In this document: positions 17,600 to 25,983 of the stretch, piece after piece
Layout: the number at the start of each line of letters is the position of its first letter
Position numbering within the stretch: position 1 is the first letter of the stretch
Assembly: GCA_963678925.1 (NCBI GenBank)
Contig: OY787533.1
Location: forward strand, 3,162,001-3,226,000
DNA from: G963665925 sp963678925
GTDB lineage: Bacteria; Bacillota; Clostridia; Peptostreptococcales; Acidaminobacteraceae
DNA length: 64,000 nt
Reading direction: 5' to 3'
The notes under the pieces: model-generated
What the model was told of the DNA's origin: nothing
The model's input: the letters and a program-made list of their open reading frames with translations, nothing else
Databases searched by the model: none
Position numbers and translations under genes: made by a program

Positions 17600-18907
17600 A
17601 TGAGCATAAAAGTTGTGCATTATATCAACCAATTCTTTGCAGGTATCGGTGGCGAAGAAAAGGCAGATATTAAACCAGAAGCTCGCGACGGATTTGTCGG
17701 TCCGGGTATGGCGCTAAATAAAGCGCTTCCAGAAGAAATGGAGATTGTCGGTACAATTATTTGTGGTGACTCTTACTTCAACGAAAACCTTGAGGAAGCA
17801 AAAGCTGAGATCCTTGAGATGATTAAGAAATACGAGCCAGATATGTTTATCGCAGGTCCTGCATTCAACGCGGGTCGTTACGGTGCTGCATGTGGTTCTA
17901 TCGCTAAGCACGTTCAAGATGCACTGGATATTCCAGTTGTTACAGCAATGTACGAAGAGAACCCTGGTGTGGATATGTTCCGCAAGGATCTTTACATTGT
18001 ACAAACAGGCAACTCTGCTGCAGCAATGCGTAAAGCGGTTCCTGCACTTGCAAAGTTTGCTGTTAAGCTTGCAAATGGTGAAGAAATCGGCACACCTGCT
18101 GAAGAGGGATACCATGCACGCGGTCTTCGTAAGAACATTTTCGTTGAGAAAATCGGTGCGGAGCGTGCGGTTGAAATGCTTGCTGCCAAGCTGACTGGCA
18201 AAGAATTTGTTACTGAGTACCCAATGCCTGAGTTTGATAATGTTGCTCCAGGAGCAGCAATCAAAGATATGTCAAAAGCAAAAATTGCTCTAGTTACATC
18301 AGGTGGTGTGGTACCTAAGAATAACCCAGATCATATTGAGTCTTCATCTGCTTCCAAATATGGCAAGTATGACATCGAAGGCGTAATGGATCTGACAGAA
18401 GCTACTTACGAGACTGCTCACGGCGGTTACGATCCTATCTACTGTAATGAAGATCCGGATAACGTACTTCCTGTTGACGTACTTCGCGATATGGAGAAGG
18501 AAGGCCGCATTGGCGAGCTTTACAGATACTTCTACACAACTACTGGTAATGGTACGTCTGTAAAGAACTCAAAGGCGTTTGCAACTGAGTTCGCGCAAGA
18601 CTTCATTAACGATGGTGTGGATGCTGTTATTCTAACCTCTACATGAGGTACCTGTACTCGTTGCGGTGCAACGATGGTTAAAGCAATTGAAGCAACTGGT
18701 ATTCCAGTAGTTCATATTTGTACAGTAGTACCTATTTCACTGACAGTTGGTGCGAATAGAATCGTTCCTGCGATTGCTATTCCTCATCCACTGGGTAACC
18801 CTGCTCTAGAGGCGGCTGAAGAGAAAAAGCTGCGTCGAAATATCGTTGAAAAAGCTCTTGTAGCTCTTGAAACGGAAGTTGATGAGCAAACAGTATTTGA
18901 AGGTTAA
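17600..18907 (+). CDS. grdB: Glycine reductase protein B gamma subunit, selenoprotein (UGA = selenocysteine)
   Basis: Substrate-binding selenoprotein subunit of 435 aa. N-terminus MSIKVVHYINQFFAGIGGEEKA is typical. TGA at 18644-18646 (residue 349) lies in LTSTUGTCTRCGATM, the UxxCxxC motif of GrdB. The frame continues in the same register to 18907 with good family sequence (HICTVVPISLTVGANRIVPA). A hairpin immediately after the UGA is a plausible SECIS. The 256-bp leader is structured, and a terminator hairpin follows the gene. Confidence 0.95.
18659..18673 (+). promoter_or_regulatory. Candidate bacterial SECIS hairpin in grdB
   Basis: Perfect six-base stem CGTTGC/GCAACG with a GGT loop. It starts 13 bases after the UGA codon, the distance range in which SelB recognises a bacterial SECIS loop that carries G and U. 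Confidence 0.6.
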
Positions 18908-18913
18908 TTCACA

Positions 18914-18947
18914 GGGGAAGGGGCGCTCGGTCGCCTCTCCCTTTTTT
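18914..18947 (+). terminator. Hairpin terminator between grdB and grdC
   Basis: GGGGAAGGGGCG and CGCCTCTCCC form a strong stem followed by TTTTTT. It sits inside the glycine reductase cluster, so it may reduce transcription of grdCD relative to grdAB. Confidence 0.75.
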
Positions 18948-18971
18948 AAAAGATAATTGGAGGTGTAAGGA

Positions 18972-20510
18972 ATGAATCATGCAGTTGTTAAAGCAGCAGG
19001 CTACGTTCTGGTTCATACGCCGGACATGATTCTTCACAACGGTACTACACAGACTGTTGAGAAACTAACAAATCCGGACTCGGAATACCTGAAGAAAGTG
19101 CCTGAGCACTTGAGAACCTTTGAAGAGGTTGTTAATTACGGACCAAATCAAACTTACATTGGCAATATGACACCATCTGAACTTGACGCTCTTGGAATGC
19201 CATGGGTTGGCAAAGATGTTCCGGGTGCAGACCGTTATGGTCGTTTCGGCGAAATCATGCCGCAGATTGAGTTCATTGGTCTGCTTAAAATGTCAGATGT
19301 ATTCGACCTTGTTCAGCTTGAGGAAGGTTTCAGCAAGAAAGTTCATGAAGCTTACAGTGGGCATAAGCTGGCAACAGAGGCTGAGCTGAAGAGGCTCGAA
19401 GGCGGGGCGACACTTACTCATATTGAAGACCTCGTTCAAAATCATCATGCAGAAGCAATTTACCATGAAGGACAGCTTATAGGCTGTGTTAAGAAAGCGC
19501 ATGACGTTGACGTAAACCTGAACGCACATGTTATGTACGAAAACCTTGTTGTCAAGGCCTCTGGCGTACTTGCATTCAAGCACTTGCTTGCATGCAACGA
19601 TATTGATGCGTCAGTTGTTGATTACGTTATCGAATGTTCTGAAGAGGCTTGTGGCGATATGAACCAGCGTGGAGGCGGTAACTTTGCCAAGTCAATCGCT
19701 GAAATGGTTGGCGCAGTCAATGCAACGGGCTCTGACACAAGAGGATTCTGTGCAGCGCCTACACATGCGCTGATCAATGCAGCATCACTTGTTAAGGCTG
19801 GAACTTACGATAACGTGGTAATCGTTGCCGGTGGTGCTACAGCAAAGCTGGGCATGAACGGCAAGGACCATGTGAAAAAAGAACTTCCAATTCTAGAAGA
19901 CGTTCTTGGCGGATTTGCAATTCTTATCAGCAAGAATGACGGTGTAAACCCAGTTATCAGAACTGATCTTGTGGGACGTCATACTGTTGGAACAGGTTCT
20001 TCACCACAGGCAGTAATCAATTCGCTGATTACAGCACCACTTGATAAAGCTGGTCTGAAGATTACAGACGTTGATACATTCTCAGTGGAAATGCAGAACC
20101 CTGATGTTACAAAGCCAGCAGGCGCTGGTAATGTAGCTGAGGCAAACTATAAGATGATCGGCGCAATCGGCGTTAAGCGCGGTGATATCGAAAAGAAAGA
20201 AATGAAATCATTTGTTGAGCAGATCGGCATGCCAGGCTGGGCACCAACACAAGGTCATATTCCTTCAGGTGTTCCTTACCTTGGATTCGCAATCGATGAA
20301 CTCTCAACAGGAAGCAAGAATAGAGCAATGATCGTTGGTAAAGGATCACTATTCCTAGGTCGAATGACTAACCTGTTTGATGGTGTTTCTGTAATTCTTG
20401 AGAGAAACCCAGGTAAGGTTGAAGAAGCTGGTTCAGTTTCTAAGGAAGAAATCAATTCAATGATCGCTGAGGCTATGCGTGGTTTTGCACAGCATTTGCT
20501 GAGCGAATAA
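18972..20510 (+). CDS. grdC: Glycine reductase protein C, beta subunit
   Basis: Protein C releases acetyl phosphate from the selenoprotein-bound carboxymethyl group. GrdC is a 512-aa protein related to ketoacyl-ACP synthase III. The DTRGFCAAPTHALINAASLVKAG segment resembles the active-site cysteine region, and IVAGGATAKLGMNGKDHVKKE follows. ATG 18972 is preceded by GGAGGTG. grdD starts 12 bp after its stop, so the two subunits are co-expressed. Confidence 0.94.
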   Translation: MNHAVVKAAGYVLVHTPDMILHNGTTQTVEKLTNPDSEYLKKVPEHLRTFEEVVNYGPNQTYIGNMTPSELDALGMPWVGKDVPGADRYGRFGEIMPQIEFIGLLKMSDVFDLVQLEEGFSKKVHEAYSGHKLATEAELKRLEGGATLTHIEDLVQNHHAEAIYHEGQLIGCVKKAHDVDVNLNAHVMYENLVVKASGVLAFKHLLACNDIDASVVDYVIECSEEACGDMNQRGGGNFAKSIAEMVGAVNATGSDTRGFCAAPTHALINAASLVKAGTYDNVVIVAGGATAKLGMNGKDHVKKELPILEDVLGGFAILISKNDGVNPVIRTDLVGRHTVGTGSSPQAVINSLITAPLDKAGLKITDVDTFSVEMQNPDVTKPAGAGNVAEANYKMIGAIGVKRGDIEKKEMKSFVEQIGMPGWAPTQGHIPSGVPYLGFAIDELSTGSKNRAMIVGKGSLFLGRMTNLFDGVSVILERNPGKVEEAGSVSKEEINSMIAEAMRGFAQHLLSE

Positions 20511-20522
20511 AGGAGTGAAACC

Positions 20523-21707
20523 ATGTCAGAGAATACAGCTGTGAAAAAAATTCTAGGGAGTGCTTTCCTTGAAATAGCGACTGCAATTGAAACTGGACAG
20601 TTCGGCAGCCGTATCAAGGTTGGTATTACTACCCTTGGAAGTGAACATGGAACGGATAATCTTGTTAAAGGTGCTGAACTTGCAGCGAAAGACGGCAGCT
20701 TTGATATCGTCCTGATTGGACCAAAAGTGGAGACAGACCTTGAGGTTGTTGAAGCGAACACAGAAGATGAGGCACACAAAAAGATGGAAGAGCTGTTGGA
20801 CAGCGATTATATCAAAGCTTGTGTGACAATGCACTACAACTTCCCAATCGGCGTATCGACTGTAGGCAGAGTTGTGACACCTGCAATGGGTAAGGAAATG
20901 TTCATTGCTACGACTACGGGAACATCGGCAACAACACGTTCAGAAGCCATGCTGAAAAATGCCCTATACGGTATTTCCACTGCAAAGGCCATGGGTGTTA
21001 AAGACCCTACGGTAGGTATTTTGAATGTAGACAATGCCCGTGGTGTGGAACGTGCGCTTAGACAGCTTGACGAAAATGGCTACAAAATCAATTTCGGCGA
21101 GTCTGGAAGAGCTGACGGCGGTTCAGTCATGAGAGGTAACGATCTTCTGATGGGATCAGTTGACGTGATGGTTACAGACACCCTCACAGGCAATATTCTT
21201 ATGAAGATGTTCTCTTCTTATGTAACAGGAGGTTCTTACGAAGCGACAGGCTTTGGTTATGGACCAGGTATTGGCTTCGACTATGACAGAGCCATTCTGA
21301 TTCTTTCACGTGCATCAGGTGTACCCGTTGTTGCGAACGCATTGAGATATGCGGCACAGCTCGCAAAAGGTGACCTGCGCAATGTGGTTAAGTCAGAATA
21401 TGAAAAAGTTAAGGCTGCGGGCCTTGATGCTGTTGTAGCAAGTCTAGCACCGAAAAAGGAATCAAGCGCTTCTGAAGGAACGCCAGTAACGGCACCTCCT
21501 AAGGAAGTTGTAACAGGCTCGATTTCAGGTATAGATATTATGGATCTTGAAGACGCAGTTGAAAAACTATGGCGTTCAGGTATCTATGCTGAAAGTGGCA
21601 TGGGCTGTACAGGTCCAATTGTCATGGTAAACGAAGCCAAAGAGCAAGAAGCAATAAAAGTCCTCGCAGAAGCAGGATTTGTAGCTAAGGAAGCTGCACC
21701 GTGTTAA
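20523..21707 (+). CDS. grdD: Glycine reductase protein C, alpha subunit
   Basis: The 394-aa catalytic partner of GrdC, related to PlsX-like phosphate acyltransferases; it forms acetyl phosphate. Two cysteines stand at residues 100 (YIKACVTMHYNF) and 362 (SGMGCTGPIVMV), corresponding closely to the two cysteines reported as important in GrdD of Eubacterium acidaminophilum. ATG 20523 follows AGGAGTG. The gene is followed by a strong terminator that closes the glycine reductase cluster. Confidence 0.94.
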   Translation: MSENTAVKKILGSAFLEIATAIETGQFGSRIKVGITTLGSEHGTDNLVKGAELAAKDGSFDIVLIGPKVETDLEVVEANTEDEAHKKMEELLDSDYIKACVTMHYNFPIGVSTVGRVVTPAMGKEMFIATTTGTSATTRSEAMLKNALYGISTAKAMGVKDPTVGILNVDNARGVERALRQLDENGYKINFGESGRADGGSVMRGNDLLMGSVDVMVTDTLTGNILMKMFSSYVTGGSYEATGFGYGPGIGFDYDRAILILSRASGVPVVANALRYAAQLAKGDLRNVVKSEYEKVKAAGLDAVVASLAPKKESSASEGTPVTAPPKEVVTGSISGIDIMDLEDAVEKLWRSGIYAESGMGCTGPIVMVNEAKEQEAIKVLAEAGFVAKEAAPC

Positions 21708-21738
21708 ACCAGTAACACCAATGACGCAAGATGTTTTC

Positions 21739-21765
21739 AGACCCCTGAAAAGGGGTCTTTTTTTG
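21739..21765 (+). terminator. Rho-independent terminator after grdD
   Basis: AGACCCC/GGGGTCT hairpin with a short A-rich loop and a run of seven T residues. Confidence 0.88.
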
Positions 21766-21786
21766 CGGAAAGGGCAAAGAAATGCA

Positions 21787-21846
21787 GTCAGAAGAAAGAG
21801 GGACCTATTCGAATGTAATTCGAAATAGGTTCCTCTTTCTTCTGAC
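21787..21846. repeat. Long imperfect palindrome after the grd locus
   Basis: Arms of about 27 bp beginning GTCAGAAGAAAGAGG and ending CCTCTTTCTTCTGAC surround a five-base loop, with TTCGAA-type inner ends. One or two mismatches. It could be a bidirectional terminator, a MITE-like hairpin or a REP-type element. Confidence 0.75.
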
Positions 21847-21875
21847 TATATGGCGCGCCAAGAGACATGAGCAAT

Positions 21876-21967
21876 CGCAGATTGCTCTGGCATTTCTGAT
21901 TAAAAAGTAGGGGAAGAACGGCGCGACTAGCGACTAGGGCAGCCGCAGATTGCTCTGGCATTTCTGA
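21876..21967. repeat. Pair of exact 24-bp direct repeats
   Basis: The same 24 bases, beginning CGCAGATTGCTC and ending GGCATTTCTGA, occur at 21876-21899 and 21944-21967, with 44 bp between them. The first copy is preceded by GAGCAATC, which forms an inverted repeat with GATTGCTC. Only two copies, so not a CRISPR. Confidence 0.8.
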
Positions 21968-22310
21968 CAAATAGTAGGCTAGAAGTGCCAATGAGATTAT
22001 AGGTCAAACTAGGCATTATTTTACATAATTTGCAGTTTCCAAAATGAAATAATATGCAGGATATTTTTCAAATACTCTGATTTTAGTTAATGTTTTACTT
22101 GCTCAAAAGTGTTTTGTAACATCAAAATATAATCGAAAATCGTGGTTAAATAAAGGTGTTTAGAGGTGCGAACTGTTTTTAATATTTAGACAAATAACAG
22201 TGTGGTTACAGATGCCCTTAAATGCATAATTATATATTGTGTTTTTATTGTTCACTCCCTATAATAGCATTTGTGGCTAAGACACAATGGAGTTTTTTAG
22301 GAGGAGAAAA

Positions 22311-22667
22311 ATGAAAAAGTTTTTAGCATTTATGATGGCAATGACACTGACACTAGTACCTCTTGCAGGTTGTGCAAAAGAAGCTGCTGAGGCTGCAGAA
22401 GATACAACAGTAGCTGCAGAAGAAGTAGAAGCGGCAGAAGAAACAGAAGCTACAGAAGAAGCAGAAGCTACAGAAGAAGCAGAAGCTACAGAAGAAGCAG
22501 CAGCTGCAGAAGAAGTAGAAGCTGCAGAAGAAGCAGAAGCTACAGAAGAAGTAGAAGCTACAGAAGAAGTAGAAGCGACAGAAGAAGCAGAAGCTACTGA
22601 AGAAGTAGAAGCGACAGAAGAAGCAGAAGCAACTGAAGAAACAGAAGCAGCAGACGAAAGCAAGTAG
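22311..22667 (+). CDS. Acidic hexapeptide-repeat lipoprotein
   Basis: A 118-aa predicted lipoprotein. The signal peptide MKKFLAFMMAMTLTLVPLAGC ends in the lipobox LAGC (Cys21). From residue 35 to the end, the protein consists of about 14 units of six residues, mostly EATEEA or EATEEV with AAEEVE variants. No folded domain is recognisable. Strong Glu content gives a highly acidic surface polymer. ATG 22311 follows AGGAGGAG, the best ribosome binding site nearby, so it is likely a real, well expressed gene. It has its own terminator. Function unknown; a surface spacer or metal/cation binder is only a guess. Confidence 0.72.
   Translation: MKKFLAFMMAMTLTLVPLAGCAKEAAEAAEDTTVAAEEVEAAEETEATEEAEATEEAEATEEAAAAEEVEAAEEAEATEEVEATEEVEATEEAEATEEVEATEEAEATEETEAADESK
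22413..22664 (+). repeat. 18-bp tandem repeat array coding EATEEA/V units
   Basis: About 14 tandem copies of an 18-bp unit such as GAAGCTACAGAAGAAGCA. Near-identical adjacent copies indicate slippage or unequal exchange, so copy number probably varies between strains. Confidence 0.85.
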
Positions 22668-22730
22668 AATCTGCATAATCAGTGAAACATAATGAAAATT
22701 CAATAAATAAACTTTTGTTAAGTTTATGTA

Positions 22731-22765
22731 AAGGGACGATGAAACTAGAAAAATCGTCCCTTTTT
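22731..22765 (+). terminator. Rho-independent terminator after the repeat lipoprotein gene
   Basis: AAGGGACGAT/ATCGTCCCTT hairpin with a loop of about 12 bases, followed by TTTT. Confidence 0.85.
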
Positions 22766-23191
22766 GTATTCTTGGATTTTGGAGGAGAAATAGGACAATA
22801 CCGCATGGTTTCAATGTTTTAAAGGGATTTCACATAAATTGGATAAAGAGTTTTCTGAATCCCCAGAAAACTCCCGAGAAAACGTTTTGTAGAAAAAACA
22901 TAAATTAATGACCTACTTATTGATTCTTACGATGAATTATGGATATAATATTAGTGTTTCTTATTATATTAAAGTTTTGGGGGCAATCATCAAAATGCAG
23001 TTGTCGCTGTATTCTTTTAAGTTATAAAACGATTACAGTTATTAGTAGGCTACAAATGTAATACATACCGGTACTAGTTTTATCATTTGTGTACTATCTA
23101 CTATAATTAAAAAGAATTAAAGGAATTCAGCGGGTTATTGTAGAAGCATTTTATTGCCAGACAAAACAAGTATTTGGAGGAGGAAGTTTTA
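22766..23191. other. AT-rich leader region of the nucleoside transporter
   Basis: No gene supported. A TATAAT at 23102-23107 is a plausible -10 for the following lipoprotein gene. Short AT-rich palindromes are present, but no known riboswitch core is recognised. Confidence 0.45.
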
Positions 23192-24193
23192 ATGAAAAAG
23201 GCACTCTCATTGCTTCTTGTTGTTCTTCTAGTTGGTTCTATGCTAGCTGGTTGCGGCGCAAAAGAAGAAGAAAAAGCTGTAGTAGGTATGATCACGGATA
23301 CTGGTGGACTAGGCGATCAGTCATTCAATGACTCTGCATGGGCAGGTATGACACAAGCAGAAGAAGAATTCGGTATTACTAAAAAAGTACTTGAATCAGA
23401 AACTGCTGATGACTACTTCCCTAACCTTGTATCTTTCGCTGAAGAAAAAACTGACCTGGTAGTTGGTGTTGGTTTCCTATTCAACGAAGCTATGACTCAA
23501 GCAGCTGAAAAATTCCCAGAGCAAAAATTTGCACTAATCGACTCAGTTGTTGAAGCTGACAATGTTGCTTCACTTACTTTCGCAGAGAACGAAGGTTCTT
23601 TCCTAGTAGGCGTTATCGCTGGTCTTCAAACTGAAACTGACAAAGTTGGTTTCATCGGCGGTATGAAGTTCCCACTTATCGAGAAATTTGAGTACGGTTT
23701 CCGTGCAGGCGTTAAAGCGGTTAATCCTGAAGCAGAAGTATTTGTAAACTATGCAGATTCTTTTGAAGATGCTGCTAAAGGTAAGGAAATTGCACTTGTT
23801 CAACACCAAAAAGGTGCTGACGTAATCTACCACGCTGCTGGCGGCGTTGGTGTTGGTCTTATTCAGGCTGCTGAAGAAGAAGGCTTCTGGGCAATCGGTG
23901 TTGACCAGGATCAATCAGGTCTATCTCCAGAGCACGTACTTTGCTCTATGATCAAGCGTGTTGACAATGCTGTTTACCAAACTATCAAAGCAGTTCAAGA
24001 CGGTACATACGCTGGTGGCGTAACTGTATTTGACCTTAAAGTTGATGGCGTTGGCTACTCAGATAACGCTGGTAACCTAAGTGATGACCTTAAAGCTGCT
24101 GCTGACAAGTATGCAGATGCAATCAAAGCAGGCACATTCACTGTTCCAGCAACTCAAGACGAGTTTGACGCTTTCGAAGCACCAGCTCTTTAA
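23192..24193 (+). CDS. BMP-family ABC transporter substrate-binding lipoprotein (nucleoside uptake)
   Basis: A 333-aa basic-membrane-protein (PnrA/BmpA) family lipoprotein, the extracytoplasmic binding subunit of a purine-nucleoside importer. The signal peptide ends LAGC with lipid-anchored Cys21. Family motifs include GMITDTGGLGDQSFNDSAW, VVGVGFLF, GFIGGMKFPLIEKFEYGFRAG and DVIYHAAGGVGVGLIQAA. ATG 23192 is chosen over the upstream ATG 23174 because GGAGGAGG lies 8 bp before it and the signal peptide then begins MKKALS. A terminator-like hairpin separates it from the ATPase gene, consistent with higher expression of the binding protein. Confidence 0.93.
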   Translation: MKKALSLLLVVLLVGSMLAGCGAKEEEKAVVGMITDTGGLGDQSFNDSAWAGMTQAEEEFGITKKVLESETADDYFPNLVSFAEEKTDLVVGVGFLFNEAMTQAAEKFPEQKFALIDSVVEADNVASLTFAENEGSFLVGVIAGLQTETDKVGFIGGMKFPLIEKFEYGFRAGVKAVNPEAEVFVNYADSFEDAAKGKEIALVQHQKGADVIYHAAGGVGVGLIQAAEEEGFWAIGVDQDQSGLSPEHVLCSMIKRVDNAVYQTIKAVQDGTYAGGVTVFDLKVDGVGYSDNAGNLSDDLKAAADKYADAIKAGTFTVPATQDEFDAFEAPAL

Positions 24194-24252
24194 TGAGTAC
24201 TATGCTCCTTAGCGGGCACTTGATTAATTCATAACAGATAGTTATAATTAGT

Positions 24253-24287
24253 AGTCGGGTGTCTAATGACATCCGACTCTATTTTAT
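24253..24287 (+). terminator. Terminator or attenuator between binding protein and ATPase genes
   Basis: AGTCGGGTGTC/GACATCCGACT hairpin with a TAAT loop, followed by CTATTTTATT. Probably partial. Confidence 0.65.
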
Positions 24288-24308
24288 TATCGCAAAAGAA
24301 TGAACTGC

Positions 24309-24371
24309 ACACCGCCTCGGGCATTCATACCATCTGCTGGTTTCAGGTGATATGAATACGCGAGACGGTGT
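24309..24371 (+). repeat. Long hairpin in the leader of the transporter ATPase gene
   Basis: Arms 24309-24329 and 24351-24371 are complementary over 21 positions with about three mismatches or wobbles. The loop holds a weaker CATCTG/CAGGTG pairing, and a further GGATGA/TCATCC hairpin follows before the ribosome binding site. It could stabilise the mRNA or control translation. Confidence 0.55.
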
Positions 24372-24444
24372 ATGGGACGCTGTCTCGTTCTGGATGAATG
24401 ATAATCATCCAAGCAGTTCGACTCTAGGTAATGGAGGGAAAAGA

Positions 24445-25971
24445 ATGCCAAATGTAGTAGAGATGCGGAACATCACTAAAGCGTTTCCGGGAGTTGTGGC
24501 AAATGATAATGTGAATTTCTCCCTCGAAAAAGGTGAAATTCATGTACTTCTTGGTGAAAACGGTGCAGGCAAGACAACACTGATGAACCAGTTGTACGGG
24601 CTTTATCAACCAACTTCAGGCGAGATCTACATTAATGGTAAGCTTGTCGATGTAAAAGATCCAAATGTTGCAATCGGTTTTGGCGTAGGCATGGTGCATC
24701 AGCACTTCATGCTTGTGGAGCCATTCACGGTTGCGGAAAACATTATCCTGGGTACAGAACCTAAGGATGGACTTAAGCTAGACATGGCTACCGCGGTCGC
24801 AGATGTTCAGAAAATATCTGAGCAGTACGGTCTTTCTGTTGATCCAAACGCGAAGATCCAAGACATTTCTGTTGGCATGCAACAAAGGGTTGAGATTTTA
24901 AAAGCTCTATACCGTGGCGCAGAAATCCTGATTCTCGATGAGCCTACGGCGGTACTTACACCGCAGGAGATTGAAGAACTAGGTGTTATTTTGCGTGAAC
25001 TTGCAAGTCAAGGAAAGTCTATCATCCTCATTACGCATAAGCTCAAAGAGGTTATGGCAATGAGCGACAGAGTCACTGTTATCCGTCGTGGCAAGGTTAT
25101 CGACACACTGGATACAGAAACAACAGACACAGATGGTCTGGCTGAACTCATGGTAGGACGTAAGGTTAAACTTGTTGTCGACAAAGACGAGAAGGAAGCT
25201 GGCGACGTCGTACTAAGCGTTGAGAATTTACAAGCTCTCGATAACCGAAATATTCCAGCACTGAAAGGTGTAAGCTTTGAAGTAAAGCACGGTGAGATTT
25301 TTGCTATTGCCGGCGTAGATGGCAATGGTCAATCAGAACTCATCGAAGTAATCACAGGTCTCCGTAAAGCAACAAATGGTAAGATTCTACTGAAGGGCAA
25401 TGATATTACCAGTGCTCCTACTCGAAATATCATTGATGCAGGCGTATCTCACATTCCAGAGGACAGACACAAGCGTGGTCTTGTTCTGACACATACTCTG
25501 GCCGAAAATTCTGTTTTGGGTGACCACCTAAAAGAGCCTTACAGTAGAAAAGGAATATTGGATTACGAGCTAATTCACAAACACTGTCTTGAACTGATCG
25601 AAGAGTTTGATGTAAGAACACCAAACGAAAAAGTCGAAGCACGTTCATTGTCAGGCGGTAATCAGCAGAAGCTGATTGTTGCAAGAGAACTTGTACGTAA
25701 TCCTGAGCTGTTGATCGCATCGCAACCTACAAGGGGTGTTGATGTTGGTGCGATTGAATTCATTCACAAGCGTCTTGTTGAACAACGCGATCAAGGTAAA
25801 GCTGTACTTCTGGTTTCACTGGAACTTGACGAAGTTATGGCTTTGGCAGATCGTATCGCTGTTATCTATGATGGCCAGATTGTTGGTATCGTCAATGGTG
25901 AAGGCGCAACAGAGAAAGAGCTTGGCATTATGATGGCTGGCGGCAAAGTCGAAAGTAAGGACGCAAAATAG
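24445..25971 (+). CDS. Nucleoside ABC transporter ATP-binding protein (double ATPase)
   Basis: A 508-aa fused ATPase of the RbsA/MglA/NupO type. The first half has Walker A GENGAGKTT and Walker B LILDEPTAVLTP with a divergent signature SVGMQQRVEIL. The second half has a degenerate Walker A GVDGNGQSEL and signature LSGGNQQKL. ATG 24445 with GGAGGGAA 5 bp upstream is preferred over the upstream open start at 24352, which lies inside a hairpin-rich leader. It energises the two permeases downstream. Confidence 0.93.
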   Translation: MPNVVEMRNITKAFPGVVANDNVNFSLEKGEIHVLLGENGAGKTTLMNQLYGLYQPTSGEIYINGKLVDVKDPNVAIGFGVGMVHQHFMLVEPFTVAENIILGTEPKDGLKLDMATAVADVQKISEQYGLSVDPNAKIQDISVGMQQRVEILKALYRGAEILILDEPTAVLTPQEIEELGVILRELASQGKSIILITHKLKEVMAMSDRVTVIRRGKVIDTLDTETTDTDGLAELMVGRKVKLVVDKDEKEAGDVVLSVENLQALDNRNIPALKGVSFEVKHGEIFAIAGVDGNGQSELIEVITGLRKATNGKILLKGNDITSAPTRNIIDAGVSHIPEDRHKRGLVLTHTLAENSVLGDHLKEPYSRKGILDYELIHKHCLELIEEFDVRTPNEKVEARSLSGGNQQKLIVARELVRNPELLIASQPTRGVDVGAIEFIHKRLVEQRDQGKAVLLVSLELDEVMALADRIAVIYDGQIVGIVNGEGATEKELGIMMAGGKVESKDAK

Positions 25972-25983
25972 CGAGGTGAGGAC

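Larger units (their letters stand above)
21766..22310. other. Noncoding gap with a long palindrome and a direct repeat
   Basis: No gene is supported here. It contains an inverted repeat of about 27-bp arms (21787-21846, listed separately), a 24-bp exact direct repeat (21876-21899 and 21944-21967), and an AT-rich stretch leading to the next gene. TATAAT at about 22259-22264 is a plausible -10 for the repeat lipoprotein gene. Confidence 0.6.

Noticed and set aside
17600..18907. grdB as two separate genes split at 18646
   Set aside because: Same reading frame on both sides, UxxCxxC family motif, and a SECIS-like hairpin follow the TGA.
21876..21967. CRISPR array
   Set aside because: Only two repeats, a 44-bp spacer and no cas genes; a simple direct duplication.
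21788..21991. Minus-strand 67-aa frame after grdD
   Set aside because: It crosses the long palindrome and direct repeats and has no ribosome binding site.
22277..22663. Antisense serine/alanine-rich repeat protein opposite the lipoprotein gene
   Set aside because: It is the mirror of the EATEEA repeat; repeats without stop codons keep all frames open. The plus strand has the signal peptide and ribosome binding site.
22920..23110. Purine riboswitch before the nucleoside transporter
   Set aside because: I looked for the conserved purine aptamer core and did not find it; only AT-rich promoter-like DNA is visible.
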